Source of the DNA: Leptospira limi
GTDB lineage: Bacteria > Spirochaetota > Leptospiria > Leptospirales > Leptospiraceae
Reading direction: 5' to 3'
NCBI RefSeq assembly: GCF_026151395.1
Contig: NZ_JAMQPV010000001.1
Coordinates: 2,792,501-2,856,500 of the forward strand
Length of the DNA stretch: 64,000 nucleotides
A model generated the notes under the pieces. The model ran no database searches, was not told the origin of the DNA, and saw only the letters and a program-made list of their open reading frames with translations. A program made the translations under genes and the position numbers. This document shows, in pieces, positions 39,403 to 47,871 of this stretch. Position 1 is the stretch's first letter; each line of letters starts with the position of its first letter.

Positions 39403-40406
39403 TGTTTTTTGTTAAATAAGCTTTCGTTTTCTTCAAATCGTCGGACAATCGATTCCACAATCGGGTGACGGGTAATGTCTTCCCTTCCGAAAAAAATTGT
39501 CTCTATTCCATTCAAATTTCGAAGAGTGTAAACTGTTTTTTCAAGGCCTGACCGACCATGGGCAAGGTCAATTTGTGTGGCATCTCCCGAAATTGCCATT
39601 TTGGAATTTTTCCCAAACCGAGTGAGGAACATTTTAAGTTGTGGCAAAGTACAGTTTTGGGCTTCATCTAAAATGATAAAGGAATGGGAAAGGGTTCGGC
39701 CTCTCATAAAGGCAATCGGTGCAATTTCAATTTTACCCACTTGTAAGTATTCACTTGTTTTTTCGAAACCGATACATTCGTGTAACGCATCATAGATGGG
39801 ACGTAAATACGGGTTTACTTTTTGTGTCAGGTCACCAGGTAAAAAACCCAAGTTTTCTCCTGCTTCCACAGCAGGCCTTGTGAGGATGAGCCTGTCCACT
39901 TCTCCCGTTTGCATCATACGACAAGCTGTGGCGATGGACAAAAAGGTTTTTCCTGTTCCCGCAGGTCCCATGGCAATGGTGATGTAGTTTTTATGAAGGC
40001 TATCGACAAAACTTTCTTGGTTTTTGGTCCTTGGAAAAATTGGTTTTCCTTTGAAGGTAACAAAAATTTTGTCTTTCGGTGTCCAAGATTCTCCTTCCTT
40101 TTGGAAGTCAGAGGAACCAGGTGTTGGCCATCCACCACTTGAATCTTTTACCTTATTCACCAAGTAATCGATGTCAAAAAAAGAATATTCGGATTTGTCA
40201 GGTCTTCGTTTGAAGTTTTCTTCTACTTTCTGAAAGGTGTCAAGGGCCACTTGTACGTGGTCTTCACTCCCTTGGATGATGAGAGATTTTCCTCGGGGGA
40301 TGAGTTTTACATTCAGTCTGCTTTCCCATAACGGGAGTTTGCTGTCGCTAATCCCACAGACCGTTTGGTAGAGGGATTCTTCCTGGAATGTAAAACTTTC
40401 ATCCAT
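39399..40406 (-). CDS. phoH: PhoH-like ATPase
   Basis: A 335-residue cytoplasmic protein with the Walker A motif [10 protein letters not shown] (about residue 148) and Walker [10 protein letters not shown]. The family is thought to combine RNA helicase or nuclease-like activity with RNA metabolism, and it travels with ybeY as here. The first 110 residues form a KH-like region ([19 protein letters not shown]), as usual in the group. It starts one base before the end region of aspS and overlaps pgpH by four bases. Confidence 0.94.
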   Translation of the reverse strand: MDESFTFQEESLYQTVCGISDSKLPLWESRLNVKLIPRGKSLIIQGSEDHVQVALDTFQKVEENFKRRPDKSEYSFFDIDYLVNKVKDSSGGWPTPGSSDFQKEGESWTPKDKIFVTFKGKPIFPRTKNQESFVDSLHKNYITIAMGPAGTGKTFLSIATACRMMQTGEVDRLILTRPAVEAGENLGFLPGDLTQKVNPYLRPIYDALHECIGFEKTSEYLQVGKIEIAPIAFMRGRTLSHSFIILDEAQNCTLPQLKMFLTRFGKNSKMAISGDATQIDLAHGRSGLEKTVYTLRNLNGIETIFFGREDITRHPIVESIVRRFEENESLFNKKQ

Positions 40407-40407
40407 A

Positions 40408-42213
40408 CTAAATTGTGACTACCCTGAGTTTGAGTTCTTCTAATTGTTTTGCTTCCACTGGACCTGGAGCTTCACTCATCATACAAGTTCCTTTTTGAGT
40501 TTTTGGAAAGGCAATCACATCACGGATGGAAGTGCCACCTGTGAGTAACATCATGATGCGGTCCACACCAAAGGCAATCCCACCATGAGGAGGAGCACCG
40601 AACGATAACGCATCAAGTAAAAATCCAAACTTGGATTTTGCATCTTCTTCTCCAATCCCAATTGCCTCAAGTACGAGGCTTTGGATTTCTGGGTTGTGAA
40701 TACGAATCGAACCACCACCAATTTCTGTTCCATTCAAAACTAGATCATATGCTTTCGCACCAATCGAAGAAAGGTCAACTTCTTTCCCAGCTTTCCAATC
40801 TCTTAGTTTTTGGAAGTCTTCTTCTTTCGGAGATGTGAATGGGTGGTGGAGGAAGGTCCAAGTTTTTGTGGTTTCATCCAACTCAAACATAGGAAAATCA
40901 ACTACCCAATGGAAACTATAAGGGACCTTAGGTGGATCGTATTTTTCTGATAATTTCAAACGTAAAGCACCAAGAGAGGCATTCACAATCTTAGACGAAT
41001 CTGCCCCAAAAAATACCATATCCCCTTCTTTGGAACCAACTGCTTTTGCGATGGCCTCTAAGGTTTCAGGAGTGAAACGTTTTGTGATCGTTGATTCGAG
41101 TCCGTTTGCTCCATGTTTCATGTAAGCAAGTCCTTTGGCACGAAAGTCCCGAGAAAGCCATGCAGTGAGGTCTTCAATTTCTTTTCGTGAGATGGTAGAA
41201 CCACCAGGTACAGAAATGGCTTTCACCACACCACCACCAGCGATGGCACCCGTGAACACTTGAAAGTCACATGATTTCACAAGTTCCGATACATTCACAA
41301 GTTTCATTCCGAACCGAATGTCTGGTTTGTCGGACCCGTATTCTTCCATCGCCACATGGTAAGGCATGGTCATAAAGGGTGCGTTTACTTCTAATTGGAA
41401 TACTTTTTTTAAAGCATATGCCCACATAGCTTCGATTTCACGACGGATGTCTTCTTCCGTAACAAAAGAAAATTCCATATCTAACTGAGTGAATTCAGGT
41501 TGGCGGTCCGCACGTAAGTCTTCATCCCGAAAACATTTTACGATTTGGAAGTATCGTTCCATCCCCCCAATCATGAGGATCTGTTTGAAAAGTTGTGGTG
41601 ATTGTGGGAGTGCATAAAACTCACCAGCATTCAAACGAGAAGGCACAAGAAAGTCACGGGCTCCTTCGGGAGTGGATTTATTGAGAATGGGAGTTTCGAT
41701 TTCCAAAAAGGAATGTTGGTCCAAGTATTCTCGCAGAGCAAAAGTTAGTTTGTGTCGCCATACCAAACGATCCCGAAGTTCCTCACGGCGCATATCCAGG
41801 TAACGATACTTCAAACGAATTTCTTCGCCCGATGGATCAAACTCATCTAAAGTAAATGGAGGAGTTTTGGATGTATTTAAGATTTCAATAGACTCAGCAA
41901 TGAGTTCATATTTCCCAGTTTCCATTTTGGGATTGATGGATTCTGCATCACGAAGGGAAAGTTTTCCTTTGACGGCAATCACATACTCAGAACGAATTTT
42001 TTCGACTTTGGAAAAGTCATCTCCCAAGATTTCTTTTCTTGCAACAATTTGTAAAATTCCAGAACGATCCCTAAGGTCGATGAAGATCACCCCCCCTTGG
42101 TCGCGGTAACGGAAAGCCCAACCTGATAGGAATAATGTTTTACCAACCGAAGCATCTGAGACACTCGTTGCGCTAATTCTATTTTTGTATTCTGATGTTA
42201 CCCAGTGATTCAA
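40408..42213 (-). CDS. aspS: Aspartyl-tRNA synthetase
   Basis: A 601-residue class II synthetase of bacterial type. The N-terminal OB anticodon-binding domain ([22 protein letters not shown]), motif 2 ([20 protein letters not shown]), the GAD insertion domain about residues 290-420, and motif 3 ([13 protein letters not shown]) are in order and intact. Whether it charges only tRNA-Asp or also tRNA-Asn depends on GatCAB elsewhere and cannot be told here. DnaB lies 11 bases upstream. Confidence 0.97.
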   Translation of the reverse strand: MNHWVTSEYKNRISATSVSDASVGKTLFLSGWAFRYRDQGGVIFIDLRDRSGILQIVARKEILGDDFSKVEKIRSEYVIAVKGKLSLRDAESINPKMETGKYELIAESIEILNTSKTPPFTLDEFDPSGEEIRLKYRYLDMRREELRDRLVWRHKLTFALREYLDQHSFLEIETPILNKSTPEGARDFLVPSRLNAGEFYALPQSPQLFKQILMIGGMERYFQIVKCFRDEDLRADRQPEFTQLDMEFSFVTEEDIRREIEAMWAYALKKVFQLEVNAPFMTMPYHVAMEEYGSDKPDIRFGMKLVNVSELVKSCDFQVFTGAIAGGGVVKAISVPGGSTISRKEIEDLTAWLSRDFRAKGLAYMKHGANGLESTITKRFTPETLEAIAKAVGSKEGDMVFFGADSSKIVNASLGALRLKLSEKYDPPKVPYSFHWVVDFPMFELDETTKTWTFLHHPFTSPKEEDFQKLRDWKAGKEVDLSSIGAKAYDLVLNGTEIGGGSIRIHNPEIQSLVLEAIGIGEEDAKSKFGFLLDALSFGAPPHGGIAFGVDRIMMLLTGGTSIRDVIAFPKTQKGTCMMSEAPGPVEAKQLEELKLRVVTI

Positions 42214-42224
42214 TTGAAAACCTC

Positions 42225-43568
42225 TTATAATGGAACGTTATCGAAACGACTGATTTTCGGATTGAACATCAATGGAAAATCGGCCGTTGCTCCCGCTCTG
42301 TTTTTGGCGATGATGATCTCAGCCATCCCCCTTTTGTTTGGGTCAAGCTCTTCGGGAGGTTTCACCATTTCTTCCCGATAAATAAAACATACAATATCCG
42401 CATCCTGCTCAATAGCACCTGACTCTCGTAAGTCGGAGAGTTGTGGTCTTTGGTCTTTGGAGCGATTTTCAATGGAACGGTTCATCTGCGATAAAGCGAT
42501 GATGGGGCATCCCACTTCCCGTGCCATTTGTTTGAGCCCTCTGGAAATATTGGCAACCTCTTGTTGGCGTCCACCCATCGCAGCTTTCGGATCACTCATC
42601 AGCTGCAAGTAATCCACAATCACAAGTCCCACTTCTTCTGTGGTTCGAAGTTGGCGTAACCTTGCCGAAAATTCTTGGATCGTCAAATACCCTGAATCAT
42701 CGATGTAAAGACTTGCCGAAGTGATATTTCCAATACTGTCTTTTAATTGTGTCATCTGTGCGGACGTGAGTGTTCCCGCTTTTAAAGCATAGGAATCAAT
42801 CCTTGCGTCAGCACTGATGAGTTTGAGAAGGAGTTCGATCCGACTCATCTCTAACGAAAAAATAACAACTGTTTTACGCTCTTTCAAAGCAGCATTTGCT
42901 GCGATGTTCAAAGCAAATGTTGTTTTCCCATTTCCTGGACGGGCCGCAAGGATCATAAGTTCGTGTGACTTAAGACCAGTGGTAGCCATATCAAGACCAG
43001 TAAAATGTGTTTTTAAACCATTGATTCCGCCAGTTCCGTTTTGGCTTGCCGCCACCACATTTTTGATGTAATCGATAAGGGCATTGGCATCGTCTTTGAC
43101 TTTCCGTAAACCTTTGGATCTCTCTTGGCGAGAGATGTCCATAAGGGACTGTTCCACAAGACTAAAAACGGAATCGTTTTCGCCAGGTTCAATTTTTACT
43201 TTGTCAATGGCTTGGTTTAATGCTTCGACATACTTCCGTCTGTCAGAAACACGTTTCACACGACGCACATAATAGTCTAACGGTTGAAAGGGGACAGTAT
43301 CTTTATAGAGAGAGGTAATGTATTCCAAGTCGCGAGATTCGTCTTTAAATAGACGTTTTTCTCGCATTTGGTTCGTGACCGTAACTAGGTCAATGTTTGT
43401 CCCTTCATTGATAAGGTCTGTGACTGCTTCAAAGACTCTTCTATGGGTATCCATGTAAAAGTCTTCTGGGCTTAGACCTAAGTCTTCCTGCCCGGCTACC
43501 CCTCGCATGAGTAGGTAACCGATTAAGTTCTTCTCAGACTCTATCTCCTGAAGGGGGTTAGAATTCAT
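42225..43568 (-). CDS. dnaB: Replicative DNA helicase DnaB
   Basis: A 447-residue hexameric helicase that opens the replication fork. The N-terminal helical domain (about residues 8-105, [12 protein letters not shown]) binds primase. The RecA-like domain has Walker [17 protein letters not shown], Walker [11 protein letters not shown], and [11 protein letters not shown] (H4) and [16 protein letters not shown] typical of DnaB. It follows rplI by about 20 bases, as in many genomes, in the order rpsF-ssb-rpsR-rplI-dnaB. Confidence 0.97.
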   Translation of the reverse strand: MNSNPLQEIESEKNLIGYLLMRGVAGQEDLGLSPEDFYMDTHRRVFEAVTDLINEGTNIDLVTVTNQMREKRLFKDESRDLEYITSLYKDTVPFQPLDYYVRRVKRVSDRRKYVEALNQAIDKVKIEPGENDSVFSLVEQSLMDISRQERSKGLRKVKDDANALIDYIKNVVAASQNGTGGINGLKTHFTGLDMATTGLKSHELMILAARPGNGKTTFALNIAANAALKERKTVVIFSLEMSRIELLLKLISADARIDSYALKAGTLTSAQMTQLKDSIGNITSASLYIDDSGYLTIQEFSARLRQLRTTEEVGLVIVDYLQLMSDPKAAMGGRQQEVANISRGLKQMAREVGCPIIALSQMNRSIENRSKDQRPQLSDLRESGAIEQDADIVCFIYREEMVKPPEELDPNKRGMAEIIIAKNRAGATADFPLMFNPKISRFDNVPL

Positions 43569-43589
43569 CGAAAAAGCGTTAGTGTAAGA

Positions 43590-44036
43590 CTATGCTTGGC
43601 CGACGACTTTCACTACGATTTGAGGCACAACACCTTCAGCCAAACGAACTTTGATCTTGAACTCACCAACCGATTTGATTGGTTCGCCTAAATCTAACTT
43701 ACGTTTGTCGAGCTCTACTCCAGTGTTTTTAATTGCAAGAGCAATATCATTCGCTGTTACAGAACCAAAAAGTTTGTCGTTCTCACCCACTTTCACTTTC
43801 ACTTCGTATGTTTTACCATCAATCGAAGAAGAAAGTTCTTTCATCACCTTTACACGTTTGTCACGTTTTAATTCAGCGAGTCTTTTTTGGTGGATAGCTG
43901 CTTTTGTGTTTCCGTCGTTTGCACGTACGGCAAGTCTTCTTGGAATGAGGAAGTTACGTGCATAACCATCAGCAACTTCTTTTACATCCCCAGCATCACC
44001 AAGATTTAATACGTCTTTTTGTAATACAACTTTCAT
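43590..44036 (-). CDS. rplI: 50S ribosomal protein L9
   Basis: A 148-residue protein with the normal two-domain shape: N-terminal RNA-binding domain (MKVVLQKDVLNLGDAGDVKEVADGYARNFLIP is the signature) and C-terminal domain joined by a long helix. It starts nine bases after the rpsR stop. Confidence 0.98.
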   Translation of the reverse strand: MKVVLQKDVLNLGDAGDVKEVADGYARNFLIPRRLAVRANDGNTKAAIHQKRLAELKRDKRVKVMKELSSSIDGKTYEVKVKVGENDKLFGSVTANDIALAIKNTGVELDKRKLDLGEPIKSVGEFKIKVRLAEGVVPQIVVKVVGQA

Positions 44037-44045
44037 CCGTAACTC

Positions 44046-44390
44046 CTACAGAACTTTAAACGGTAATAAACCGATGGATCTGGATTTTCTGATTTCACGA
44101 GCAAGGGCTCTTTGGTGTTTGCCACAAGTTCCTGTGATCCTTCTTGGAATGATTTTACCACGGTTGGTAACAAATCTTTCTAAGATATCAACTCGTTTGT
44201 AATCAAGACCTGCAAGTAACGCTTTGTCAGCGCAGAACTTACATACTTTCTTTTTGTATTTTGCGTTTTTACGACCGAACTTACCTTCTCCGTCTTTACC
44301 ACGGAAACCACCTTTTTCGTCGTCATCCATCCCGTCCATACTGTCACGGGAATCTATTCTTGTATCATCAATATTTGCTGTTTCGCTCAT
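44046..44390 (-). CDS. rpsR: 30S ribosomal protein S18 with acidic N-terminal extension
   Basis: The S18 core ([27 protein letters not shown]...[27 protein letters not shown]) occupies the last 75 residues. A further N-terminal part of about 40 residues is acidic and glycine-rich ([22 protein letters not shown]), which makes it longer than the usual 75-90 residues. ATG 44390 is chosen because AGGTGATG stands directly before it at 44394-44401; an ATG at 44399 is less likely. Two pairs of Cys (CKFC and further ones) could bind zinc, as in the C+ form of S18. It lies 12 bases after ssb. Confidence 0.95.
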   Translation of the reverse strand: MSETANIDDTRIDSRDSMDGMDDDEKGGFRGKDGEGKFGRKNAKYKKKVCKFCADKALLAGLDYKRVDILERFVTNRGKIIPRRITGTCGKHQRALAREIRKSRSIGLLPFKVL

Positions 44391-44402
44391 TGTCATCACC
44401 TA

Positions 44403-44840
44403 TCAAAAAGGAATGTCGTCATCACCGGCTGGATAATCATCATAACCACTACTTACGCCGGAATCATAAGAATTGGAACTGTCAGATCGGTCTCCGGATC
44501 CACCACCTTGTCCTTGACCACCTAATAGTTGTGCGGTCTCGACATATACGCGGATCTTTGAGGCTTTTTTGCCTTCAGGAGTTTCCCATGACTGTTGTTG
44601 GAGTCTACCTTCGATTGCTACTTGTTTACCCTTGCCTGCATATTGTTTTAAAATGTCAGCAAGTCGGCCCCATGCAACACAGTCGAAATAATGAGTTTCC
44701 TCTTTTTTTTCGCCGTTCGTCACATAAACTCTGTTATTTGCAATTGAAAAATTGACAACAGAACTCCCGTTCACCGATTTAAATTCCGGATCACGAGTCA
44801 TACGACCGATGAGTAGTACTTTGTTTAGATCGTTAGCCAT
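44403..44840 (-). CDS. ssb: Single-stranded DNA-binding protein
   Basis: A 145-residue OB-fold protein (NKVLLIGRMTRDPEFKS, HYFDCVAWGRLADILKQYAGKGKQVAIEGRL) with a glycine/serine-rich linker and the acidic tip DDDIPF that recruits repair proteins such as RecO. Its ATG overlaps the rpsF stop by eight bases. This arrangement is usual in the S6 operon. Confidence 0.97.
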   Translation of the reverse strand: MANDLNKVLLIGRMTRDPEFKSVNGSSVVNFSIANNRVYVTNGEKKEETHYFDCVAWGRLADILKQYAGKGKQVAIEGRLQQQSWETPEGKKASKIRVYVETAQLLGGQGQGGGSGDRSDSSNSYDSGVSSGYDDYPAGDDDIPF

Positions 44841-45108
44841 TTGCCCTAATTACGAGGGTTTTTAAGATGTTGCCATTGAGTTTAAATTCATGCTCAATCT
44901 TGATAACTTCTGCGGGAGATCCAGAACACTTAGTGAGTATAAAGTGACCTTGTTCGTCTTGTCCAACGGGATGCCAGAGTCTTTTAGAACCCCAATCCTC
45001 TTCGCCTTGGATCGTGAAGTTGTATTTAGAGAGAAGTTCCTTAACGGCAGACTTCGTCTCTTCTACATTCCCTTCACGAAGAATATTCGTGATTTCGTAG
45101 TTTCTCAT
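44833..45108 (-). CDS. rpsF: 30S ribosomal protein S6
   Basis: A 91-residue protein (MRNYEITNILREGNVEE, KRLWHPVGQDEQGHFI). The open frame extends upstream, but ATG 45108 is the start, being preceded by AGGAGAAAT at 45109-45117 and matching family length. It is the first gene of the S6-SSB-S18-L9-DnaB operon. A hairpin lies just upstream (listed separately). Confidence 0.96.
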   Translation of the reverse strand: MRNYEITNILREGNVEETKSAVKELLSKYNFTIQGEEDWGSKRLWHPVGQDEQGHFILTKCSGSPAEVIKIEHEFKLNGNILKTLVIRANG

Positions 45109-45125
45109 ATTTCTCCTATGGGTAT

Positions 45126-45149
45126 ACCTACATAGAAACACTTGTAGGT
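45126..45149 (-). promoter_or_regulatory. Hairpin in the rpsF leader, candidate S6:S18 control site
   Basis: On the minus-strand transcript ACCTACA (45149-45143) pairs with TGTAGGT (45132-45126) around a ten-base loop, 17 bases upstream of the rpsF start codon. Operons of this type are often controlled by an S6:S18 RNA motif in this place. I do not see its full consensus, so this is only a candidate. Confidence 0.35.
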
Positions 45150-45259
45150 AGAAGAATTTGTTAGTTTCCACTAGGGTTTTGGTTATGGGGCCTTGGGTCA
45201 ATGGAATTTCTTCTTGGAGCCTTGAATCCCTTCGCATTCTATGTAATTTCTGACAGTTT

Positions 45260-45982
45260 ATGGGTGAAAAATCAAATTTTCCAGAAGTTTGGGGCCTGGG
45301 CCTAGGTCTCTTTTTAGCACTATATGCTGGTTTTTTAAACCACATCACTCCCAAAGAACCCGCTCTCGACAACCATTCTGGATTTGAATCCACACTACTC
45401 GGTCTGGAGATGGCTGAAACACCAAAACAAGTCCAGGACCTCATTGGTATCCCCGACACTATCGATTTTTTCCACCTATCCACAGAATACCGCAGGGTTC
45501 ACTATTTTGACTTTGGTTTTATCTTTTGTTATTTAGCGTTTTTAACGTATACGGGCCATTATGCGGGACGGAAAGTGCGTCCCATTTTTCTCAAAATTTT
45601 TATGGGAATGATCCTTCTCCTTGTGATTGCAGGGTTTGCTGACCTCATCGAAAACATTCTCATCCTCAATATCTTAGATGCAAAAACTGCAGAGGAAATG
45701 ACACCTTCTTTGGAGTATCTCAAACCCACTTCCCAACTCAAATGGTTTTGTTTGTTTTCTTATGTGGCGATTGTTTCCGTATACTTTTGGTTATACGAAA
45801 AAGGTTGGATTTTAAGGAGTGCGGCCCTTCTCTTTTTTACAGGTTTTTTTTTGCAGGTGTTTTCTATCATCCGCACCAATTTACTCGAACTCAGTTTTCC
45901 CTTTTTTGCATTGGGAATGGTGTGCAGTTGGTTCCACTACGGTTTCAGTTTGGCTTTTAGTTCCTTTTCAAAAAAAACATAA
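45260..45982 (+). CDS. Polytopic membrane protein, unknown
   Basis: A 240-residue protein with about six hydrophobic segments (around residues 10-26, 83-100, 113-134, 160-178, 186-205 and 210-232). A conserved-looking loop, HLSTEYRRVHYFDFGF, lies before the second segment and DLIENILILNILDAK in the middle. I do not recognise a named family. It diverges from the S6 operon across a 151-base gap and its 3' end overlaps the convergent CapA-like gene by 46 bases. Confidence 0.7.
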   Translation: MGEKSNFPEVWGLGLGLFLALYAGFLNHITPKEPALDNHSGFESTLLGLEMAETPKQVQDLIGIPDTIDFFHLSTEYRRVHYFDFGFIFCYLAFLTYTGHYAGRKVRPIFLKIFMGMILLLVIAGFADLIENILILNILDAKTAEEMTPSLEYLKPTSQLKWFCLFSYVAIVSVYFWLYEKGWILRSAALLFFTGFFLQVFSIIRTNLLELSFPFFALGMVCSWFHYGFSLAFSSFSKKT

Positions 45983-47079
45983 CCCCTTCCCCCTGAAATC
46001 ACAAGTTCTGTTCCCAGTTGTTTACAAAGAATGGCATATTCTTTTAAAAACGTTTCTGCTTCTTTTGGACCCAATGGAAAAAAGTAATGATCCCCTGGGA
46101 GGTTTTGGTGTTTTCCAAACACAGGAATCACTTCCACAAACAAAAGTTTGTCGCCATCAAAATGAGTCACAACAGAAATATTGTGTTTTAAGTATTGGTT
46201 TTTGGATCCAAAGAAAAAATTACCAAGTGAATACACCACAATCCCTTTAGGGAATACCTCGATCCCTTGCGGCACATGGGGATGGTGGCCAATGATCACC
46301 TTATAACCAGCATTCACCAAATATTTAGCAGCATTTCGTTCCGTGTCCATGGGTGTGGGATTGTATTCCACTCCCCAATGTACAGATAATACATTCACTT
46401 GCCCAGGTTTTGTTTTTTTGATGATCCTTTCTGCTGTGGCCACACGGAAATAAGCGGCACCTGGGGAATTGGTTCCAGAAAATAACCTGGTTTCACCTGT
46501 ATCAGAAAAGGAAAACAATCGAAATTCGGTATTTCCCTTTTTCACAAGGATAGGTAACAGCGCATGGTCGGTGTTTTTCCCTGCACCTGTATGGAGGATT
46601 TTAAATTCATCTAACAGATCTAAGGTTTCAAAAAGTCCATTTTCACCAAAATCCATTGTATGATTGTTTCCAAGGAAAACTCCATTGATGCCGAGAGCAC
46701 GTAAGACAGTAAGATCCCTTCTTTCCCCATAAAACACATAGGATTTTCTTTGGTCTGCTGTAGGTGCTTTGTGTAATATAGGTGTTTCTAAATTGATAAA
46801 GCGAAAGTCAAATTGGTCGAGGTAATGAAAAAAACTCCGAAAGGGAAAAAACACATCCTCAGAACGCATGGAATCTCGAACTCCCCAATTGAACATCACA
46901 TCACCACCAAACCAAAGTTTAGTGGAGTTTGAAATTTGTAGAGACTCACCAGTTTCTGTTTGAAACTGATATAAGTATTTGATTGGTAATTCCAATGGAT
47001 CTTCCAAATGTTCTGGAAAATCCGCAGAAAAAAGAAGGATCGGAAATAATAGAAGCGAAACAAAAAACTTATGTTTCAT
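45937..47079 (-). CDS. CapA-family (PGA synthesis-like) metallophosphatase
   Basis: A 380-residue exported protein (signal peptide ending near LFSAD). The PGA_cap fold is seen in WFGGDVMFNWGV, FRFINLETPI, LGINGVFLGNNHTMDFGENG, VHWGVEYNPTPMD and IIGHHPHVPQGIEVF, which give the metal-binding Asp, Glu, Asn-His and His-His residues. In Bacillus the homologue helps to anchor or transport polyglutamate capsule, but many family members have no capsule and unknown substrate. It is downstream of the LolA/LolB-like lipoprotein on the same strand. Confidence 0.88.
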   Translation of the reverse strand: MKHKFFVSLLLFPILLFSADFPEHLEDPLELPIKYLYQFQTETGESLQISNSTKLWFGGDVMFNWGVRDSMRSEDVFFPFRSFFHYLDQFDFRFINLETPILHKAPTADQRKSYVFYGERRDLTVLRALGINGVFLGNNHTMDFGENGLFETLDLLDEFKILHTGAGKNTDHALLPILVKKGNTEFRLFSFSDTGETRLFSGTNSPGAAYFRVATAERIIKKTKPGQVNVLSVHWGVEYNPTPMDTERNAAKYLVNAGYKVIIGHHPHVPQGIEVFPKGIVVYSLGNFFFGSKNQYLKHNISVVTHFDGDKLLFVEVIPVFGKHQNLPGDHYFFPLGPKEAETFLKEYAILCKQLGTELVISGGRGYVFFEKELKAKLKP

Positions 47080-47082
47080 CTC

Positions 47083-47871
47083 TTAAAAACGAAATACTTG
47101 TGGGGATACTTCGGTGATTTGTGATTTTTTCAATTTGATTTGGATGAGAACATTTTCCTTTTCCGTATCAAGGCTCACAACTTTGGTTGTGATTTCTTTA
47201 GGTGGGTGAATTTGGTTCACACTTGTTTTCACAATGGCGATGGCCTTTAGTCCCCGTTTACCACTTGATAACTCCAATCGGTCCAAATTACCATCTTTAA
47301 AAAAATATTCGTAATCCCCATCTGCTTTGGAAAGGGCAACTCTAGTTTCACTTAGATTGAATTTTGCCTTTGGGTTCTGGATTTCATTTAAATAATTACC
47401 TGTAAGGTATGCATAAATCACAGGAAAGGGAATTGTATATTTTTTGCCCGAATTTGGATCTTGGATGAGGATATCACCCATTGGTAAAGTTTGGATTTCT
47501 TTTGTACTGGTTGGTTTGATTTGGATTTGGTTTTCGTTTGCTATGAGTTCAGTAAAAACCATTCCAAAAAAACTATCCATTAATTGGATTTTGATTTGTT
47601 TTGAATCTTTGGCAAAAAATACCTTTCCATCCAAATTTACATTTTCTTTCTTAGGGACAAAAGTTTGGATCTGCATTGAAAATTCTGATTTAAAACTAGG
47701 GAAATCGGGATTTTTGTCCAAAACCTCTTTTAAAAAAGACTGAGAGGAATTATCCTTTGCGGGTAAATACTTTCCATTTGCTTTTCCTAAAAAATTAGGA
47801 TCTTCTACTTCTGCCGATTGGCAGCTGAGTAAAAGTAAAATGGAAACAATTGTTAGATAACGAGAAATCAT
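47083..47871 (-). CDS. Predicted lipoprotein with LolA/LolB-like fold
   Basis: A 262-residue lipoprotein (Cys17 in LLSCQS). The mature chain from about residue 60 shows the half-barrel strand pattern of the LolA/LolB superfamily: FKSEFSMQIQTF, DGKVFFAKDSKQIKIQLMDSFFGMVF, ELIANENQIQIKP and a late helix. LolB would receive lipoproteins at the outer membrane, but I cannot name it with certainty; it may be a related lipid-binding protein (DUF4292-like). Its start overlaps the TPR gene end by four bases, and the CapA-like gene follows after three bases. Confidence 0.65.
   Translation of the reverse strand: MISRYLTIVSILLLLSCQSAEVEDPNFLGKANGKYLPAKDNSSQSFLKEVLDKNPDFPSFKSEFSMQIQTFVPKKENVNLDGKVFFAKDSKQIKIQLMDSFFGMVFTELIANENQIQIKPTSTKEIQTLPMGDILIQDPNSGKKYTIPFPVIYAYLTGNYLNEIQNPKAKFNLSETRVALSKADGDYEYFFKDGNLDRLELSSGKRGLKAIAIVKTSVNQIHPPKEITTKVVSLDTEKENVLIQIKLKKSQITEVSPQVFRF

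Noticed and set aside
44224..44755. Plus-strand open frames across ssb and rpsR.
   Set aside because: They are mirror frames of two certain ribosomal/SSB genes on the other strand and encode histidine- and arginine-rich nonsense.
45109..45483. An N-terminal extension of ribosomal protein S6 of 125 residues.
   Set aside because: The added sequence has no similarity to S6, crosses the divergent gene, and an excellent ribosome site precedes ATG 45108.
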